49,433 nt of DNA from Bradyrhizobium sp. NAS80.1 (GCF_001908205.1 NZ_LGHL01000059.1:1-49433); one strand, 5' to 3'. Positions 16,097 to 27,010 are shown, numbered from the stretch's first letter. Made by a program: numbers and translations. Notes: generated by a model not told the origin, from the letters alone.

Positions 16097-16312
16097 GGCA
16101 AGCAGATACGCGACGGCGCCCCTCCCCGCAACCGCGTGTGTGCGCGGGCCCACATTCTTCTTCGGGCATGGACAAATGGATATAGATCAGTATCATTGAC
16201 CTAATTCGGGCAAGCGCATCTGCGAGTATCTGCGCCTGAATGCGGCGGGGCTGATCGTGCAGGGATCGGCGAACCATCTGCCGCACTGACGTCACCCATC
16301 CGGCTAGCTCCA

Positions 16313-16765
16313 TCAGCGCCTGCGCGCACCGATCTTCCGGACCTTCGTATCGGACCATGTCAGCGGCTGGCCAGTCCGCGACGGCAGCACGAGCTGCCCG
16401 ACCGGCTGGCCCGCCCGGTCCACCAGGTCGGAATGCGCCTCGCCCCGGGCGAAGAGATGCGCCTCGCCCCATTGGCGCAAACCGACGATGACGGGAAACA
16501 GGTCGCGTCCCCGCTTCGTCAGCGCGTATTCCTGATACGCGCTCCCATCGGAGGCCGGGACCAGCTCGAGCACGTCGAGCTCCACCAGCTTGTGCAGGCG
16601 CGTGCTGAGCATCCCCTTGGCGATGCCAAGGTTCTTCTGGAAATCGCCGAACCGGCGCAGCCCGTCGAAGGCGTCGCGCACGATCAGGAGCGACCACCAG
16701 TCCCCGATTGCGTCCAGCGCGCGCGCCACGGGGCAGTCAGCCTCGGAAAAACCGGTCCGCTTCAT
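16313..16765 (-). CDS. HxlR-family transcriptional regulator
   Basis: The 150-residue protein carries the HxlR signature CPVARALDAIGDWWSLLIVRDAF and a winged helix with RRFGDFQKNLGIAKGMLSTRLHKLV. ATG 16765 lies behind GGAGAGG; the in-frame TTG further upstream overlaps that box and is rejected. HxlR proteins often sense electrophiles or toxic compounds through a Cys in this position (Cys at about residue 11). It is divergent from an MFS transporter, with a perfect palindrome and a weaker copy between them, so it probably regulates that transporter and itself. Confidence 0.88.
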   Translation of the reverse strand: MKRTGFSEADCPVARALDAIGDWWSLLIVRDAFDGLRRFGDFQKNLGIAKGMLSTRLHKLVELDVLELVPASDGSAYQEYALTKRGRDLFPVIVGLRQWGEAHLFARGEAHSDLVDRAGQPVGQLVLPSRTGQPLTWSDTKVRKIGARRR

Positions 16766-16779
16766 GTTCCTCTCCAAAT

Positions 16780-16798
16780 TGGTTCTAAAATAAGACTA
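16780..16798. promoter_or_regulatory. Degenerate operator copy near the HxlR start
   Basis: TGGTTCTAAAATAAGACTA is an imperfect copy of the palindrome at 16817-16835, with the same 8+3+8 layout. It lies 15 bases upstream of the HxlR ATG and would serve autoregulation. Confidence 0.45.
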
Positions 16799-16816
16799 GA
16801 CAGCGCCGCGCGCAAC

Positions 16817-16835
16817 TGGTCCTATTATAGGACCA
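16817..16835. promoter_or_regulatory. Palindromic operator TGGTCCTATTATAGGACCA
   Basis: Arms TGGTCCTA and TAGGACCA match perfectly around TTA. The site lies 25 bases before the MFS start, in the expected promoter region of the divergent pair. It is most likely bound by the adjacent HxlR regulator. Confidence 0.65.
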
Positions 16836-16859
16836 AGCAGAAACTGCCGGAGACTACGG

Positions 16860-18110
16860 ATGACGAGCGACGACCTCGCCAAAGAGAGCCCAAAGACTAT
16901 TGCCGGAACGGCGGGGCGCGGGCTTTCCCCCGCAATGGCGCTGCTGCTCGCGCTGACCTGCGGCCTGAGCGTCGCCAACATCTACTTCGCGCAGCCGCTG
17001 CTCGACGCAATGGCCCACGACCTCGGCATCGCTCCCGCCGCGATCGGCATGGTCGTGACCTTCACGCAGATCGGCTACGCGTTCGGCCTGATATTGATCG
17101 TGCCGCTCGGCGACCTCTGGGATCGCCGCCGCCTGATCGCCGGGCAGATCGCGCTGTCAGCCATCGGCCTCGTGATCGTCGGCACCGCATCGCACGCCGC
17201 AGTCCTGCTCACGGGACTGACTCTGGTCGGCGTGCTCGCCGTCGTCGTCCAGGTCCTCGTCGCCTTTGCCGCGACGCTCGCGACACCGGACGGCCGCGGC
17301 CGCGCCATCGGGACCGTCACGAGCGGCGTTGTCGGGGGAATCCTGCTCGCGCGCTTCGCCTCGGGCGCGCTGGCCGATGTCGGCGGCTGGCGCACGGTCT
17401 ACCTGGTCTCGGCCGGCCTCATGCTCGCCATGGCCGTGTTGCTGCTGTGTGTCCTGCCCCGCAGACCGCAAGCCACAATGGCCGCCTCCTCGTATCTGTC
17501 GCTGTTGCGCTCGACGGCGGCGCTGTTCGTCGAGGAACCGATCCTGCGCGAGCGCGCGCTGTTTGCGTTCCTGATCTTCGCCGATCTCAACGTGTTCTGG
17601 ACGTCGATCGTGCTGCCGCTTTCGGCGCCGCCTTTCGCGCTGTCGCACACGACGATTGGACTGCTCGGGGTCGCCGGGTTCGCCGGAGCCCTCGGTGCGC
17701 GCAATGCCGGGCGCCTCGCCGATCTCGGATGGGCCAAACGCACGACCGGACTGTCGCTGATGCTGATGCTTGCCGCCTGGGCCGCGATAGCCTGCCTGCA
17801 CATCTCGCTCTGGTTCGTCGTTGCCGGCGTGATCATGCTGGATCTCGGGCTCCAGGCGGTGCATGTGACCAGCCAGAGCCTGATCGTCGCAGCGCGTCCC
17901 GACGCGGCAAGCCGGCTGGTCGGGGGCTACATGGTGTTCTACTCGATCGGCAGCGCGGTTGGCGGAATCGCGTCGACCATGGTGTATGCCGTGGCCGGCT
18001 GGACCGGCGTCTGCATGCTGGGCGCCGGAATCAGCGCCGCCGCGCTGCTGGCATGGGTCGTCACCGCGAGTAGGATGCGGGAGCCGGCCGGCTGCGCGCT
18101 GACGCCCTAG
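16860..18110 (+). CDS. MFS efflux transporter
   Basis: The 416-residue inner-membrane protein has about 12 hydrophobic helices. The family's early LSVANIYFAQPLLDAMAHDLG and the loop motif GDLWDRRRL between helices 2 and 3 are typical of DHA1-like sugar/drug exporters. The start has CGGAGA before it. It is divergent from the HxlR regulator, which probably controls it. Its stop codon (18108-18110) lies inside the first bases of a dispersed repeat (18107-18212), so the repeat supplies the end of the gene. Substrate unknown. Confidence 0.9.
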   Translation: MTSDDLAKESPKTIAGTAGRGLSPAMALLLALTCGLSVANIYFAQPLLDAMAHDLGIAPAAIGMVVTFTQIGYAFGLILIVPLGDLWDRRRLIAGQIALSAIGLVIVGTASHAAVLLTGLTLVGVLAVVVQVLVAFAATLATPDGRGRAIGTVTSGVVGGILLARFASGALADVGGWRTVYLVSAGLMLAMAVLLLCVLPRRPQATMAASSYLSLLRSTAALFVEEPILRERALFAFLIFADLNVFWTSIVLPLSAPPFALSHTTIGLLGVAGFAGALGARNAGRLADLGWAKRTTGLSLMLMLAAWAAIACLHISLWFVVAGVIMLDLGLQAVHVTSQSLIVAARPDAASRLVGGYMVFYSIGSAVGGIASTMVYAVAGWTGVCMLGAGISAAALLAWVVTASRMREPAGCALTP

Positions 18111-18212
18111 AGCCATTTCCGTTCCGATGGGATCGGAACGGGGCCCTAGATTCTTGTTTTGACGCGTTTTCTTTACGCGAACCGCTATCCACTTCGCTCG
18201 AAAACGCTTTAA
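18107..18212. repeat. Dispersed palindromic repeat with CCGTTCCGAT hairpin
   Basis: CCGTTCCGAT and ATCGGAACGG pair around GGG (18119-18141), followed by a stretch ending AAAACGCTTTAA. I recognise this type as common in Bradyrhizobium intergenic regions. It may also act as a transcription stop for the MFS gene. Confidence 0.6.
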
Positions 18213-18250
18213 CCGCCCACGCAAAGACGCAGTGAAGCAGGATTCTCACC

Positions 18251-18583
18251 ATGAAACTCCCGACCTCCCCCTTCACCGTCACCGACTGGAGCAAGGTGGA
18301 GGCGACCGTGCATCCCGGCGAGACCGGCCATGCGCTGTGGCGGACGCTGAACATCGGCGATCTCCGGGTGCGGATGGTCGAGTATTCGCCGGGCTATCTC
18401 GCCGACCACTGGTGCGATCGCGGCCACGTGCTCTACGTGCTCAAGGGCGAGCTCGACACCGAGCTGCGCGACGGGCGGACATTCAAGCTGATGCCGGGGA
18501 TGAGCTACCAGGTCTCGGATTTCGGCGATGCCGCGCACCGGTCCTCGACAGTGACGGGCGCGACGCTGTTCATCGTCGATTGA
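18251..18583 (+). CDS. Small cupin-fold protein (DHCW-motif type)
   Basis: The 110-residue protein is a single cupin barrel with ADHWCDRGHVLYVLKGEL, the metal-site region that I associate with the family annotated as DHCW-motif cupins, and SYQVSDFGDAAHRSST for the second half. Its precise reaction is unknown. It stands alone between a repeat and the cold-shock gene. No signal peptide. Confidence 0.85.
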   Translation: MKLPTSPFTVTDWSKVEATVHPGETGHALWRTLNIGDLRVRMVEYSPGYLADHWCDRGHVLYVLKGELDTELRDGRTFKLMPGMSYQVSDFGDAAHRSSTVTGATLFIVD

Positions 18584-18842
18584 GGCGCGCGGGACGGTTA
18601 ATTTGCACCGCAAAATAGAAACTTTTGGCGGAATCCCGATCAACGGGTGGTGCCTTGAAGAAGCCCTAATAACTCGCTAGATTGTGATCATCGATATTGG
18701 CCGAACGACTGGGCCGCTTCGCTTCGTTGCAGACGGGCGCGCACGCTTCAGATGATTTCCCCAACCATCGACTGATCAGGATCAAGGGCGCAATGGTGCG
18801 TACCGGTCTGCGTGCGTACCTTCTCTAACAAAGGAAATTCCC
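18584..18842 (+). promoter_or_regulatory. Cold-shock gene leader region
   Basis: A 259-base non-coding stretch precedes the cold-shock gene. It contains a direct repeat TGCGTACC twice within 26 bases (about 18795-18820) shortly before the AAAGGAAA ribosome-binding site. Long structured leaders are common for csp mRNAs; the exact transcript start is not visible. Confidence 0.35.
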
Positions 18843-19052
18843 ATGGCTATGGGCACCGTGAAGTGGTTCAACACCCAAAAGGGTTATGGTTTCATCCAGC
18901 CGGATGACGGCAACAAGGACGTGTTCGTGCACATCAGCGCGGTCGAGCGCGCCGGCCTCTCGACCCTCAACGAGGGCCAGAAGGTCTCGTTCGACGTCGT
19001 CGCCGATCGTCGCAGCGGCAAGTCCTCGGCTGACAATCTCCGCGTCGGCTAA
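18843..19052 (+). CDS. cspA: Cold-shock protein (CspA family)
   Basis: The 69-residue protein is a single cold-shock domain with both RNA-binding motifs: KGYGFI (residues 13-18) and DVFVHI (26-31). Such proteins bind single-stranded RNA or DNA and loosen mRNA structure. The AAAGGAAA box before ATG 18843 is good. It is followed by a strong Rho-independent terminator, so it is a monocistronic unit. The family has several copies in Bradyrhizobium, so the exact paralogue name is uncertain. Confidence 0.95.
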   Translation: MAMGTVKWFNTQKGYGFIQPDDGNKDVFVHISAVERAGLSTLNEGQKVSFDVVADRRSGKSSADNLRVG

Positions 19053-19107
19053 TACCGGCGCACTGCGCTCTGACCACGGACGTACCGGCAGAGCGCAACC
19101 AATACAG

Positions 19108-19146
19108 GCCCCGCGACCGGGATTCGGTGCGCGGGGCTTTCGTTTT
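19108..19146 (+). terminator. Rho-independent terminator of the cold-shock gene
   Basis: GCCCCGCG (19108-19115) pairs with CGCGGGGC (19130-19137) and is followed by TTTCGTTTT. It lies 56 bases after the cold-shock stop codon. Confidence 0.85.
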
Positions 19147-19160
19147 GGGCGCCTGTAGTT

Positions 19161-19261
19161 GTCATTCCGGGGCGCCCGCAGGGCGAACCCGGAATCCATC
19201 GCGCGGCGGTCGCTGCGGCTCCATGGATTCCGGGCTCTCGCTTCGCGAGCCCCGGAATGAC
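19161..19261. repeat. Dispersed palindromic repeat, GTCATTCCGG family
   Basis: Begins GTCATTCCGGGGCG and ends CCCCGGAATGAC, with the inner pair GGAATCCAT/ATGGATTCC. Further copies lie at 25110, 26873, 37329 and 39138. It fills the gap between the cold-shock terminator and the rsmB stop. Confidence 0.85.
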
Positions 19262-19273
19262 GGCCGCGCGAGA

Positions 19274-20576
19274 TCAGCCCGTCTTCTTCAGCACCGAGAC
19301 GAAGAACCCATCCGTCCCCGTCCGCCGCGGCGTCATCAGCCAGCCCTCCGGCGATTGCAGCGCGGCCTCAGCGAAGGCCTCCGCCTTGTCCCAGAGCACG
19401 CTCGCGGTCTGCTCGGGCGGCTGCACCGTAAACTCAGGATGGCGCTCCACGAACGCCCTCACCTGCTCGCCGTTCTCCTCCGCCAGCACCGAGCAGGTGA
19501 TGTAGGCGATGCGGCCACCTGGCTTCACCAGCGGCACGGCGCGCTCCAGCACCTCGGCCTGGTCGCGCAGCCGGATCTCCAGCGCGCCCGGCCGCATACG
19601 CCACTTGGCGTCGGGGTTGCGGCGCCAGGTTCCGGTTCCCGTGCAGGGCGCGTCGATCACGACGAGGTCGGCTGAGGCGCGGATGTCGGCAAGCGGATCC
19701 GCCTCGCCCTTGGGCGTGCGGACATCGGCATTGTGGACGCCGGCGCGCGACAGCCGCTCGTGGATGGGCGCAAGCTGGCGCTTGTCGCGGTCGGTCGCGA
19801 TCAGCCGGCCCTTGCCCTGCATTAGCGCGGCGAGCGCCAGCGTCTTGCCGCCGGCCCCGGCGCAGAGATCGATCACCTGCTCGCCGGGTTTGGCCGCAGT
19901 GAAGCTGGCCGCGAGCTGCGATCCCTCATCCTGCACTTCAATCGCGCCCTTGATGAAATCCTCTTCGGCCTGGATGCCGGGATTGCGCGCATCGGCCGAA
20001 AGCTCGATGCGCAGGCCCGTTGCCGACCACGGCGTCGGTTTCGCGTGAAGATGAGCAAGCGCGCGCAGCACCTTGTCGCGATTGGATTTTAGCGTGTTGA
20101 CGCGCAGGTCCAACGGGGCCCGGCTCGCCATCGCGGCGGCCTCCGCGGCACGGTCCTCGCCGAACACTTTTGCCAGATATGGATCAAGCCATTCGGGGTA
20201 GTCGCCGGCGACGGCTGCGGGGGGCGTCCTTCAGCGAGCGCGAGGCGAGCGCGGCCTGCTCGACCCCCGTCAGCGGCTCGGGCGCAAAGCGGCTGCCGTC
20301 GAACAATGCGGACATGGTCGCCGTGTCCATGTCGCGCTCGAGGCGCAGCATGCCGATCAGCCGCGCCCGCGCGGTATCGGCGTCCATCAAGAAGGCACTC
20401 GAGGCATAGCGGCGCAGCACGTCCCAGACGAGGCCGGCAATGGCGGCGCGGTCGCCCGAGCCGGCGAAGCGATGCGCGGTGCCCCATTCCTTCAGCGCCT
20501 TGGCCGCAGGCACGCGGTCCCTCTCGATGGTGTCGATCAGTTCGATGGCTGCGGACAGCCGGGCAGCGGGGGTCAT
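19274..20576 (-). pseudogene. rsmB: RsmB-type 16S rRNA m5C methyltransferase, frame broken in a C6 run
   Basis: Two frames together encode about 430 residues. The N-terminal NusB-like RNA-binding part (MTPAARLSAAIELID, from 20576) runs to about 20220. The SAM-dependent catalytic domain follows with DLCAGAGGKT, the DAPCTGTG motif and the second Cys in ITCSVLAEENGEQV. The break is in the C6 (G6 on plus) run at 20219-20224. With five bases the frame reads on as DAPAAVAGDYPEWL, the expected linker. The enzyme methylates cytosine 967 of 16S rRNA in the E. coli numbering. The rest of the gene is perfectly conserved, so a sequencing error or very recent mutation is likely. It lies between guaA and guaB on the same strand. 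Confidence 0.88.
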
Positions 20577-20810
20577 TTGAATCTTTCAGATCAGGATTGG
20601 CGAGCAAGCGCCCACAGCAGGCGTCCATTAGCCGTCACCGTTGCCGCTGACAATCAGCCCGCTCAACCGGCGTTCCAAAGGGGGGCGACCAACTGCCGAT
20701 AGTTAAAGCGATTTTCCGCGCCTTTCGGGGCGCAAGGCGAGATCGACACGATTCGCTACCGCGTGTTGTGGTGTCATTGTTCCGACGCCTGGCCGGGCTA
20801 TGATCAGCCC

Positions 20811-21653
20811 ATGTCCGAATTTCGCCTGACGCAGATCTCCGACACCCATCTTGGCCAGCGCTTCCCCGGACTGATCGCGAATTTCCACCGCATCAGCGAG
20901 CATATCGACGCTGGCAGGCCCGATCTCGTCGTCAACACCGGCGACGTCTCGTTCGACGGGCCGACCAGCCGCGACGACGTCGCATTCGCCAGGCGCCTGC
21001 ATGACGCCCTGCCCGTCGCCTGCCGCTACCTGCCGGGCAATCACGACATCGGCGACAATCCGACAGTGATCGGGCCGGCGCCCAAGCCGCCGGTTGCGGA
21101 AACGCACCGCCAGCAATTCTGCGATATCATCGGCGATGACCATTGGTCGTTCGAGGCCGCGGGCTGGCGCTTCATCGGCCTCAACTCGCCGGTGATGAAT
21201 TCAGGGCTCGCCTTCGAGGCCGAGCAGTTCGACTGGCTGTCCCAGGAGATATCGCGCACGAACGGCAGGCCGGTCGCGCTGTTCCTGCACAAGCCGGTGT
21301 TTCTCAACCTGCCCGACGACCCCGAGACGGCGGAAACCTCGATCCGCTACGTGCCGCAGCCGGCACGGGCACGGCTGATCGAGATGCTTGCGTCAGTCGA
21401 TCTGCGCCTCATCGCCAGCGGGCACGTTCATCAACGGCGCGATTTCACCTATCGTCACACAAGGCACGTCTGGGCGCCGTCGGCCGGCTTCAAGATCAAC
21501 GACGCACGCCAGGACCGGATCGGGATCAAGGAAGTCGGCCTCGTCGAATATCGCTTCCGGCCCGACAGCTTTGAGGTTCGCCACATCCGCGCAGCGGGCC
21601 AGGTCGATGTCGATATCGAGGAGCTCTTCGCCCAGATGGGCGGCGAGCATTAG
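20811..21653 (+). CDS. Metallophosphoesterase (CpdA/phosphodiesterase-like)
   Basis: The 280-residue protein shows the calcineurin-like metal-binding series: ISDTHLG (Asp11, His13), NTGDVSFDG, LPGNHDIGD, FLHKP and SGHVHQ. This order fits cyclic-nucleotide or related phosphodiesterases. The start at 20811 (MSEFRLTQISD) is preferred because the motif normally follows directly; the upstream extension is not family-like. Cytoplasmic. No neighbour makes the substrate clear. Confidence 0.88.
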   Translation: MSEFRLTQISDTHLGQRFPGLIANFHRISEHIDAGRPDLVVNTGDVSFDGPTSRDDVAFARRLHDALPVACRYLPGNHDIGDNPTVIGPAPKPPVAETHRQQFCDIIGDDHWSFEAAGWRFIGLNSPVMNSGLAFEAEQFDWLSQEISRTNGRPVALFLHKPVFLNLPDDPETAETSIRYVPQPARARLIEMLASVDLRLIASGHVHQRRDFTYRHTRHVWAPSAGFKINDARQDRIGIKEVGLVEYRFRPDSFEVRHIRAAGQVDVDIEELFAQMGGEH

Positions 21654-21662
21654 CGACGGTCT

Positions 21663-21959
21663 TTACGCGACGCTCTTCAGATCCTGCTGGATCGCGGCGA
21701 GCAAGGACTGCAGCGCTTCGCTGTTTACCGGCGTGGCCACCGCGTCATTGGCAGGCGGGACACTGTCGGTCTGGGCGGCTTTGAATGGACGTTTCGGAAA
21801 TGGCGGCGGAGGCGTCGGCATCACTGATGGTGCGAACGCGCCTTCGTCCTCGCTGTGCACGAACTTGCCATGGATCACGTCGTGGCGCCCCATGACGTAC
21901 ATCGCCGCCCAATATCCGGCGGCCAGAAGGATTACGCAGAAAATACCAATCTCTAACAT
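21663..21959 (-). CDS. Small single-span membrane protein, unknown function
   Basis: The 98-residue protein has one N-terminal membrane helix (about residues 4-23, IGIFCVILLAAGYWAAMYVM). A charged and Pro-rich linker follows (PTPPPPFPKRPF) and a short amphipathic C-terminus with LQSLLAAIQQDLKSV. I do not recognise a family. It is tail-to-tail with the metallophosphoesterase (9 bases between the stops). The clear domain layout argues that it is real. Confidence 0.6.
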   Translation of the reverse strand: MLEIGIFCVILLAAGYWAAMYVMGRHDVIHGKFVHSEDEGAFAPSVMPTPPPPFPKRPFKAAQTDSVPPANDAVATPVNSEALQSLLAAIQQDLKSVA

Positions 21960-22119
21960 CGCAACACCTAAAATATGCGCGATGATTCAATGCCTTCGCC
22001 CGGACGTCAATGAACCGACGGTCACACCTGCGGGTTTTACGGGCGGGTGTGGCCGATCGGTGACGCTTTCTTAACCATCAGCGCCGGGACTGTGGCGCCG
22101 GTGCAACGAATACTTAGCT

Positions 22120-23142
22120 CTAGGCCTTGTCCGGCCCCACCCGCACCAGCTGCTTGCCGAAATTGGCGCCCTTCAGGAGCCCCATGAAGGCGCTGGGCGC
22201 GCTCTCCAGACCCTCGGTGACGAACTCCTTGTACTTGACCTTGCCGTCGCGGACCCAGCCCGACATGTCGCGCAGGAAGTCGCCATGGCGGGAGGCGAAG
22301 TCGGAGACGATGAAGCCGCGGAAGGTCAGCCGCTTGGTCAGCGTCGCGCGCATCATGGACGCCGCCCATTTCGGCGGCTTGGCCTCGGTGTCGTTGTAGT
22401 GGGCGATCAGGCCGCAGACCGGGACGCGCGCGAACGGATTGAGCAGCGGGAAGACCGCCTCGAACACGGCGCCGCCGACATTCTCGAAATAGACGTCGAT
22501 GCCTTTCGGGCAGGCGAACTTCAGCTTGGCGGCGAGATCGGTTTCGCGATGATCGAGACAATCGTCGAAGCCGAGCTCTTTCACCACGTAGTCGCACTTG
22601 TCCTTGCCGCCGGCGATGCCGACCGCGCGTGCACCCTTGATCTTCGCGATCTGGCCCACGGCCGAGCCGACGGCACCAGAGGCACCGGCGACGACGACGG
22701 TCTCGCATGCCTGCGGCTTGCCGATATCGAGCAGGCCCGTATAGGCGGTCATGCCGGGCATGCCGAGCACACCGATCGACGTCGAGATCGGCCCGAGCTT
22801 CGGATCGACCTTGATCAGTCCCTTGCCGTTGGAGATGGCGTGCGTCTGCCAGCCTGACCGGATGCGCACGATGTCGCCCTTGGCGAAGTCCGGATTGTTG
22901 GAGGCTGCGACCTCACTGACCGCCTCGCCTTCCATCACGCCACCGATCGGTACCGGTGCGGCGTAGGACGGACCCTCACTCATGCGCCCGCGCATATAGG
23001 GATCGAGCGAGAGCCAGATCGTGCGCAGCAGGACTTCACCCGCGCCAGGCGTCGGGACTGCGAATTCCTCAATGCGGAAATCGGACGACTTGGGCTCGCC
23101 GACAGGGCGTGCGGCGAGAACGATGCGTTTGCCTTGGGACAT
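22120..23142 (-). CDS. NADP-dependent medium-chain oxidoreductase (CurA-like)
   Basis: The 340-residue protein belongs to the zinc-free MDR family of alkenal/prostaglandin reductases. It has the LDPYMRGRMSEGPSYAAPVPIG region, the Rossmann loop VVAGASGAVGSAVGQIAKIKG with GGKDKCDYV for NADP, and IDVYFENVGG. These enzymes reduce alpha,beta-unsaturated ketones and aldehydes. A strong GGAGGAA box precedes ATG 23142. It lies downstream of guaB on the same strand, with a palindromic repeat between them, and is probably its own unit. Confidence 0.92.
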   Translation of the reverse strand: MSQGKRIVLAARPVGEPKSSDFRIEEFAVPTPGAGEVLLRTIWLSLDPYMRGRMSEGPSYAAPVPIGGVMEGEAVSEVAASNNPDFAKGDIVRIRSGWQTHAISNGKGLIKVDPKLGPISTSIGVLGMPGMTAYTGLLDIGKPQACETVVVAGASGAVGSAVGQIAKIKGARAVGIAGGKDKCDYVVKELGFDDCLDHRETDLAAKLKFACPKGIDVYFENVGGAVFEAVFPLLNPFARVPVCGLIAHYNDTEAKPPKWAASMMRATLTKRLTFRGFIVSDFASRHGDFLRDMSGWVRDGKVKYKEFVTEGLESAPSAFMGLLKGANFGKQLVRVGPDKA

Positions 23143-23245
23143 GATGGCTTCCTCCGGATTGTCTTTCGCCGCGAACCGAAGCGGAGGGAGCGAAGCGCGT
23201 CAATACAAAAGCGACGGAGCGGTTAGCGGCAACGACATGCGCCCC

Positions 23246-23391
23246 CTCTCGTGTCCCGGACGCGCTGGAGCGCTCTTGCGCTGCTGCGCAGAGCCGGACC
23301 CAGATGGCCACACGCGACCAAGCGCAAAGATGGGCCCCGGCTCTGCAGCGCACCGCTGAAGAAGCGCTGCGCTGCGTCCGGGGCATGAGAG
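23246..23391. repeat. Palindromic repeat with CTCTCGTGTCCCGGACGC arms
   Basis: The outer arms CTCTCGTGTCCCGGACGC and GCGTCCGGGGCATGAGAG are nearly complementary, and inner GC-rich arms (GCCGGACCC/GGGCCCCGGC) pair too. It lies between guaB and the CurA-like gene. This is a single copy in the window, of a type I recognise as repeated in Bradyrhizobium. Confidence 0.6.
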
Positions 23392-23401
23392 CGGAGCGAG
23401 A

Positions 23402-25374
<1,973 letters not shown>

Positions 25375-26865
25375 ATGGTCGACAAGCAACGCATCATTCC
25401 GCTGATCGTCGCCACCGCGCTTTTCATGGAAAACATGGACTCGACGGTGATCGCCACCTCGCTCCCGGCGATCGCGGCCGACATCGGCACGAGCCCGCTG
25501 ACGCTGAAGCTCGCGATCACCTCCTACCTGCTCTCGCTCGCGGTGTTTATCCCGGCGAGCGGCTGGACCGCGGACCGCTTCGGCGCCCGCATGGTGTTCG
25601 CGATCGCGGTCGGCGTGTTCATGGTCGGCTCGGTCGGCTGCGCGCTTTCGACCTCGGTGACCCACTTCGTGTTCGCGCGCATCCTCCAGGGCATGGGCGG
25701 GGCGATGATGACGCCGGTCGGGCGTCTCGTGCTCTTGCGCTCGGTCGACAAGAGCGCGCTGGTCAATGCGATGGCCTGGGTGACGATCCCTGCCCTCATT
25801 GGCCCCGTGATCGGGCCGCCACTCGGCGGCTTCATCACGACCTATGCGTCGTGGCACTGGATCTTCCTGATCAACATCCCGATCGGGCTGCTCGGCATCT
25901 TCATGGCGCTGCGCTTCATCGATCCCATCAAGAGCGAGACGCAGGAGCCGTTCGACCTCTATGGCATGGTGCTCGCCGGCATCGGGCTCTCCGGCATCGC
26001 GTTCGGGCTTTCAGTCGCCGGGCTCAACCTCCTGCCATGGAGCACGGTCGCGGCGCTCGTCGTCGGCGGGGCGATCTCGATGACGCTCTATGTCATTCAC
26101 GCCCGGCGGACGGGATCGCCGGTGCTCGACTTTTCGCTGCTGAACCTGCCGACGCTGCGCGCGGCCATTTTCGGCGGTTTCATGTTCCGGCTCGGCATCG
26201 GCGCGCTGCCTTTCCTGCTCCCGCTCCTGATGCAGATCGGCTTCGGGCTGACGCCGTTCCATTCGGGCCTCGTGACCTTCGCCTCCTCGCTCGGCGCCAT
26301 GGGCATGAAGACGCTGGCGGCGCGCATCATCCGCGCCTTCGGCTTCCGCAACCTGATGACGGTGAACGCGATCATCAGCGCCTTCTTCCTCGGCGTCTGT
26401 GCGCTGTTTACGGTGTCGACGCCGCTGCTCATCATCATGGTCATCCTGGTGGTCGGCGGCTTCTTCCGTTCGCTCGAGTTCACCGCGATCAACACGGTGG
26501 CATACGCCGACGTCGAGACCGCACAGATGAGCCGCGCCACCACGCTCGTCAGCGTCAACCAGCAGCTGGCGGTCTCGGCCGGCGTCGCCGTCGGCGCCGC
26601 CTCGGTCGAGACGACCATGTGGCTCAGCCATGTCAGCGAACTCAACGCCACCGTGTTTGCTCCCGCCTTCGTCGTGGTCGCGCTGACCTCGGCGGCATCG
26701 AGCTGGTTCTTCTGGCAGATGCCGGCCGATGCCGGCCACGAAATATCCGGCCGGAAGGCAACTGAAATCGCGAGCCGCAAGGGTGCTGCGAAGAGCGCGG
26801 CGACCGCCGCCGTCAAGACGGCGACGGAGGATACACAGGACGTTCGGGATCAGCGGCTGGGGTGA
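25375..26865 (+). CDS. MFS multidrug efflux pump (DHA2-like)
   Basis: The protein of 496 residues (from ATG 25375, MVDKQRIIPLIVATALFMENMDSTVIATSLP) has the DHA2 hallmark of helix 1 (NMDSTVIATSLPAIA). The conserved loop GWTADRFGARMVF and the motif C region GPVIGPPLGGFI are present, and about 14 membrane helices are visible. The C-terminal 40 residues are charged and likely cytoplasmic. The in-frame ATG at 25285 would add a soluble 30-residue head not found in the family. It is likely a proton-driven exporter; substrate unknown. Confidence 0.88.
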   Translation: MVDKQRIIPLIVATALFMENMDSTVIATSLPAIAADIGTSPLTLKLAITSYLLSLAVFIPASGWTADRFGARMVFAIAVGVFMVGSVGCALSTSVTHFVFARILQGMGGAMMTPVGRLVLLRSVDKSALVNAMAWVTIPALIGPVIGPPLGGFITTYASWHWIFLINIPIGLLGIFMALRFIDPIKSETQEPFDLYGMVLAGIGLSGIAFGLSVAGLNLLPWSTVAALVVGGAISMTLYVIHARRTGSPVLDFSLLNLPTLRAAIFGGFMFRLGIGALPFLLPLLMQIGFGLTPFHSGLVTFASSLGAMGMKTLAARIIRAFGFRNLMTVNAIISAFFLGVCALFTVSTPLLIIMVILVVGGFFRSLEFTAINTVAYADVETAQMSRATTLVSVNQQLAVSAGVAVGAASVETTMWLSHVSELNATVFAPAFVVVALTSAASSWFFWQMPADAGHEISGRKATEIASRKGAAKSAATAAVKTATEDTQDVRDQRLG

Positions 26866-26872
26866 ACCTTCC

Positions 26873-26999
26873 GTCATTCCAGGGCGATGCGCAGCATCGA
26901 GCTATGACGCGCAATTGCGCATCCGAGAATCCATTGTGCCGCAGGAACGCTGGGAGAAATGGATTCCGGGCTCGCCTCTTCGAGGCGCCCCGGAATGAC
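26873..26999. repeat. Dispersed palindromic repeat, GTCATTCC family (long form)
   Basis: Same outer ends as the copy at 19161 (GTCATTCC.../...CCGGAATGAC), with an inserted segment holding GCGCAATTGCGC. The copy at 39138 has the same insert, so these two form a subfamily. It lies between the convergent MFS and rlmE genes. Confidence 0.85.
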
Positions 27000-27010
27000 G
27001 GAAATCGTGG

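Noticed and set aside
14999..16204. Long open frame (about 400 codons) antisense to guaA
   Set aside because: It is the mirror of a real GC-rich gene; its sequence is rich in His, Glu and Asp without domain pattern, and it has no ribosome-binding site.
16200..16312. Short plus-strand reading KRICEYLRLNAAGLIVQG before the HxlR 3' end
   Set aside because: Under 30 codons, no start signal and no family I can name; it could be a relic but cannot be supported.
16433..18073. Open frame of about 546 codons across the HxlR-MFS region
   Set aside because: It lies in another frame of the MFS gene and runs through both operators. The composition (Arg, Pro, Ala, His) is that of a shadow frame.
19161..19261. 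Palindromic repeats considered as CRISPR units
   Set aside because: Copies are scattered, differ in length, have no regular spacers and no cas genes nearby.
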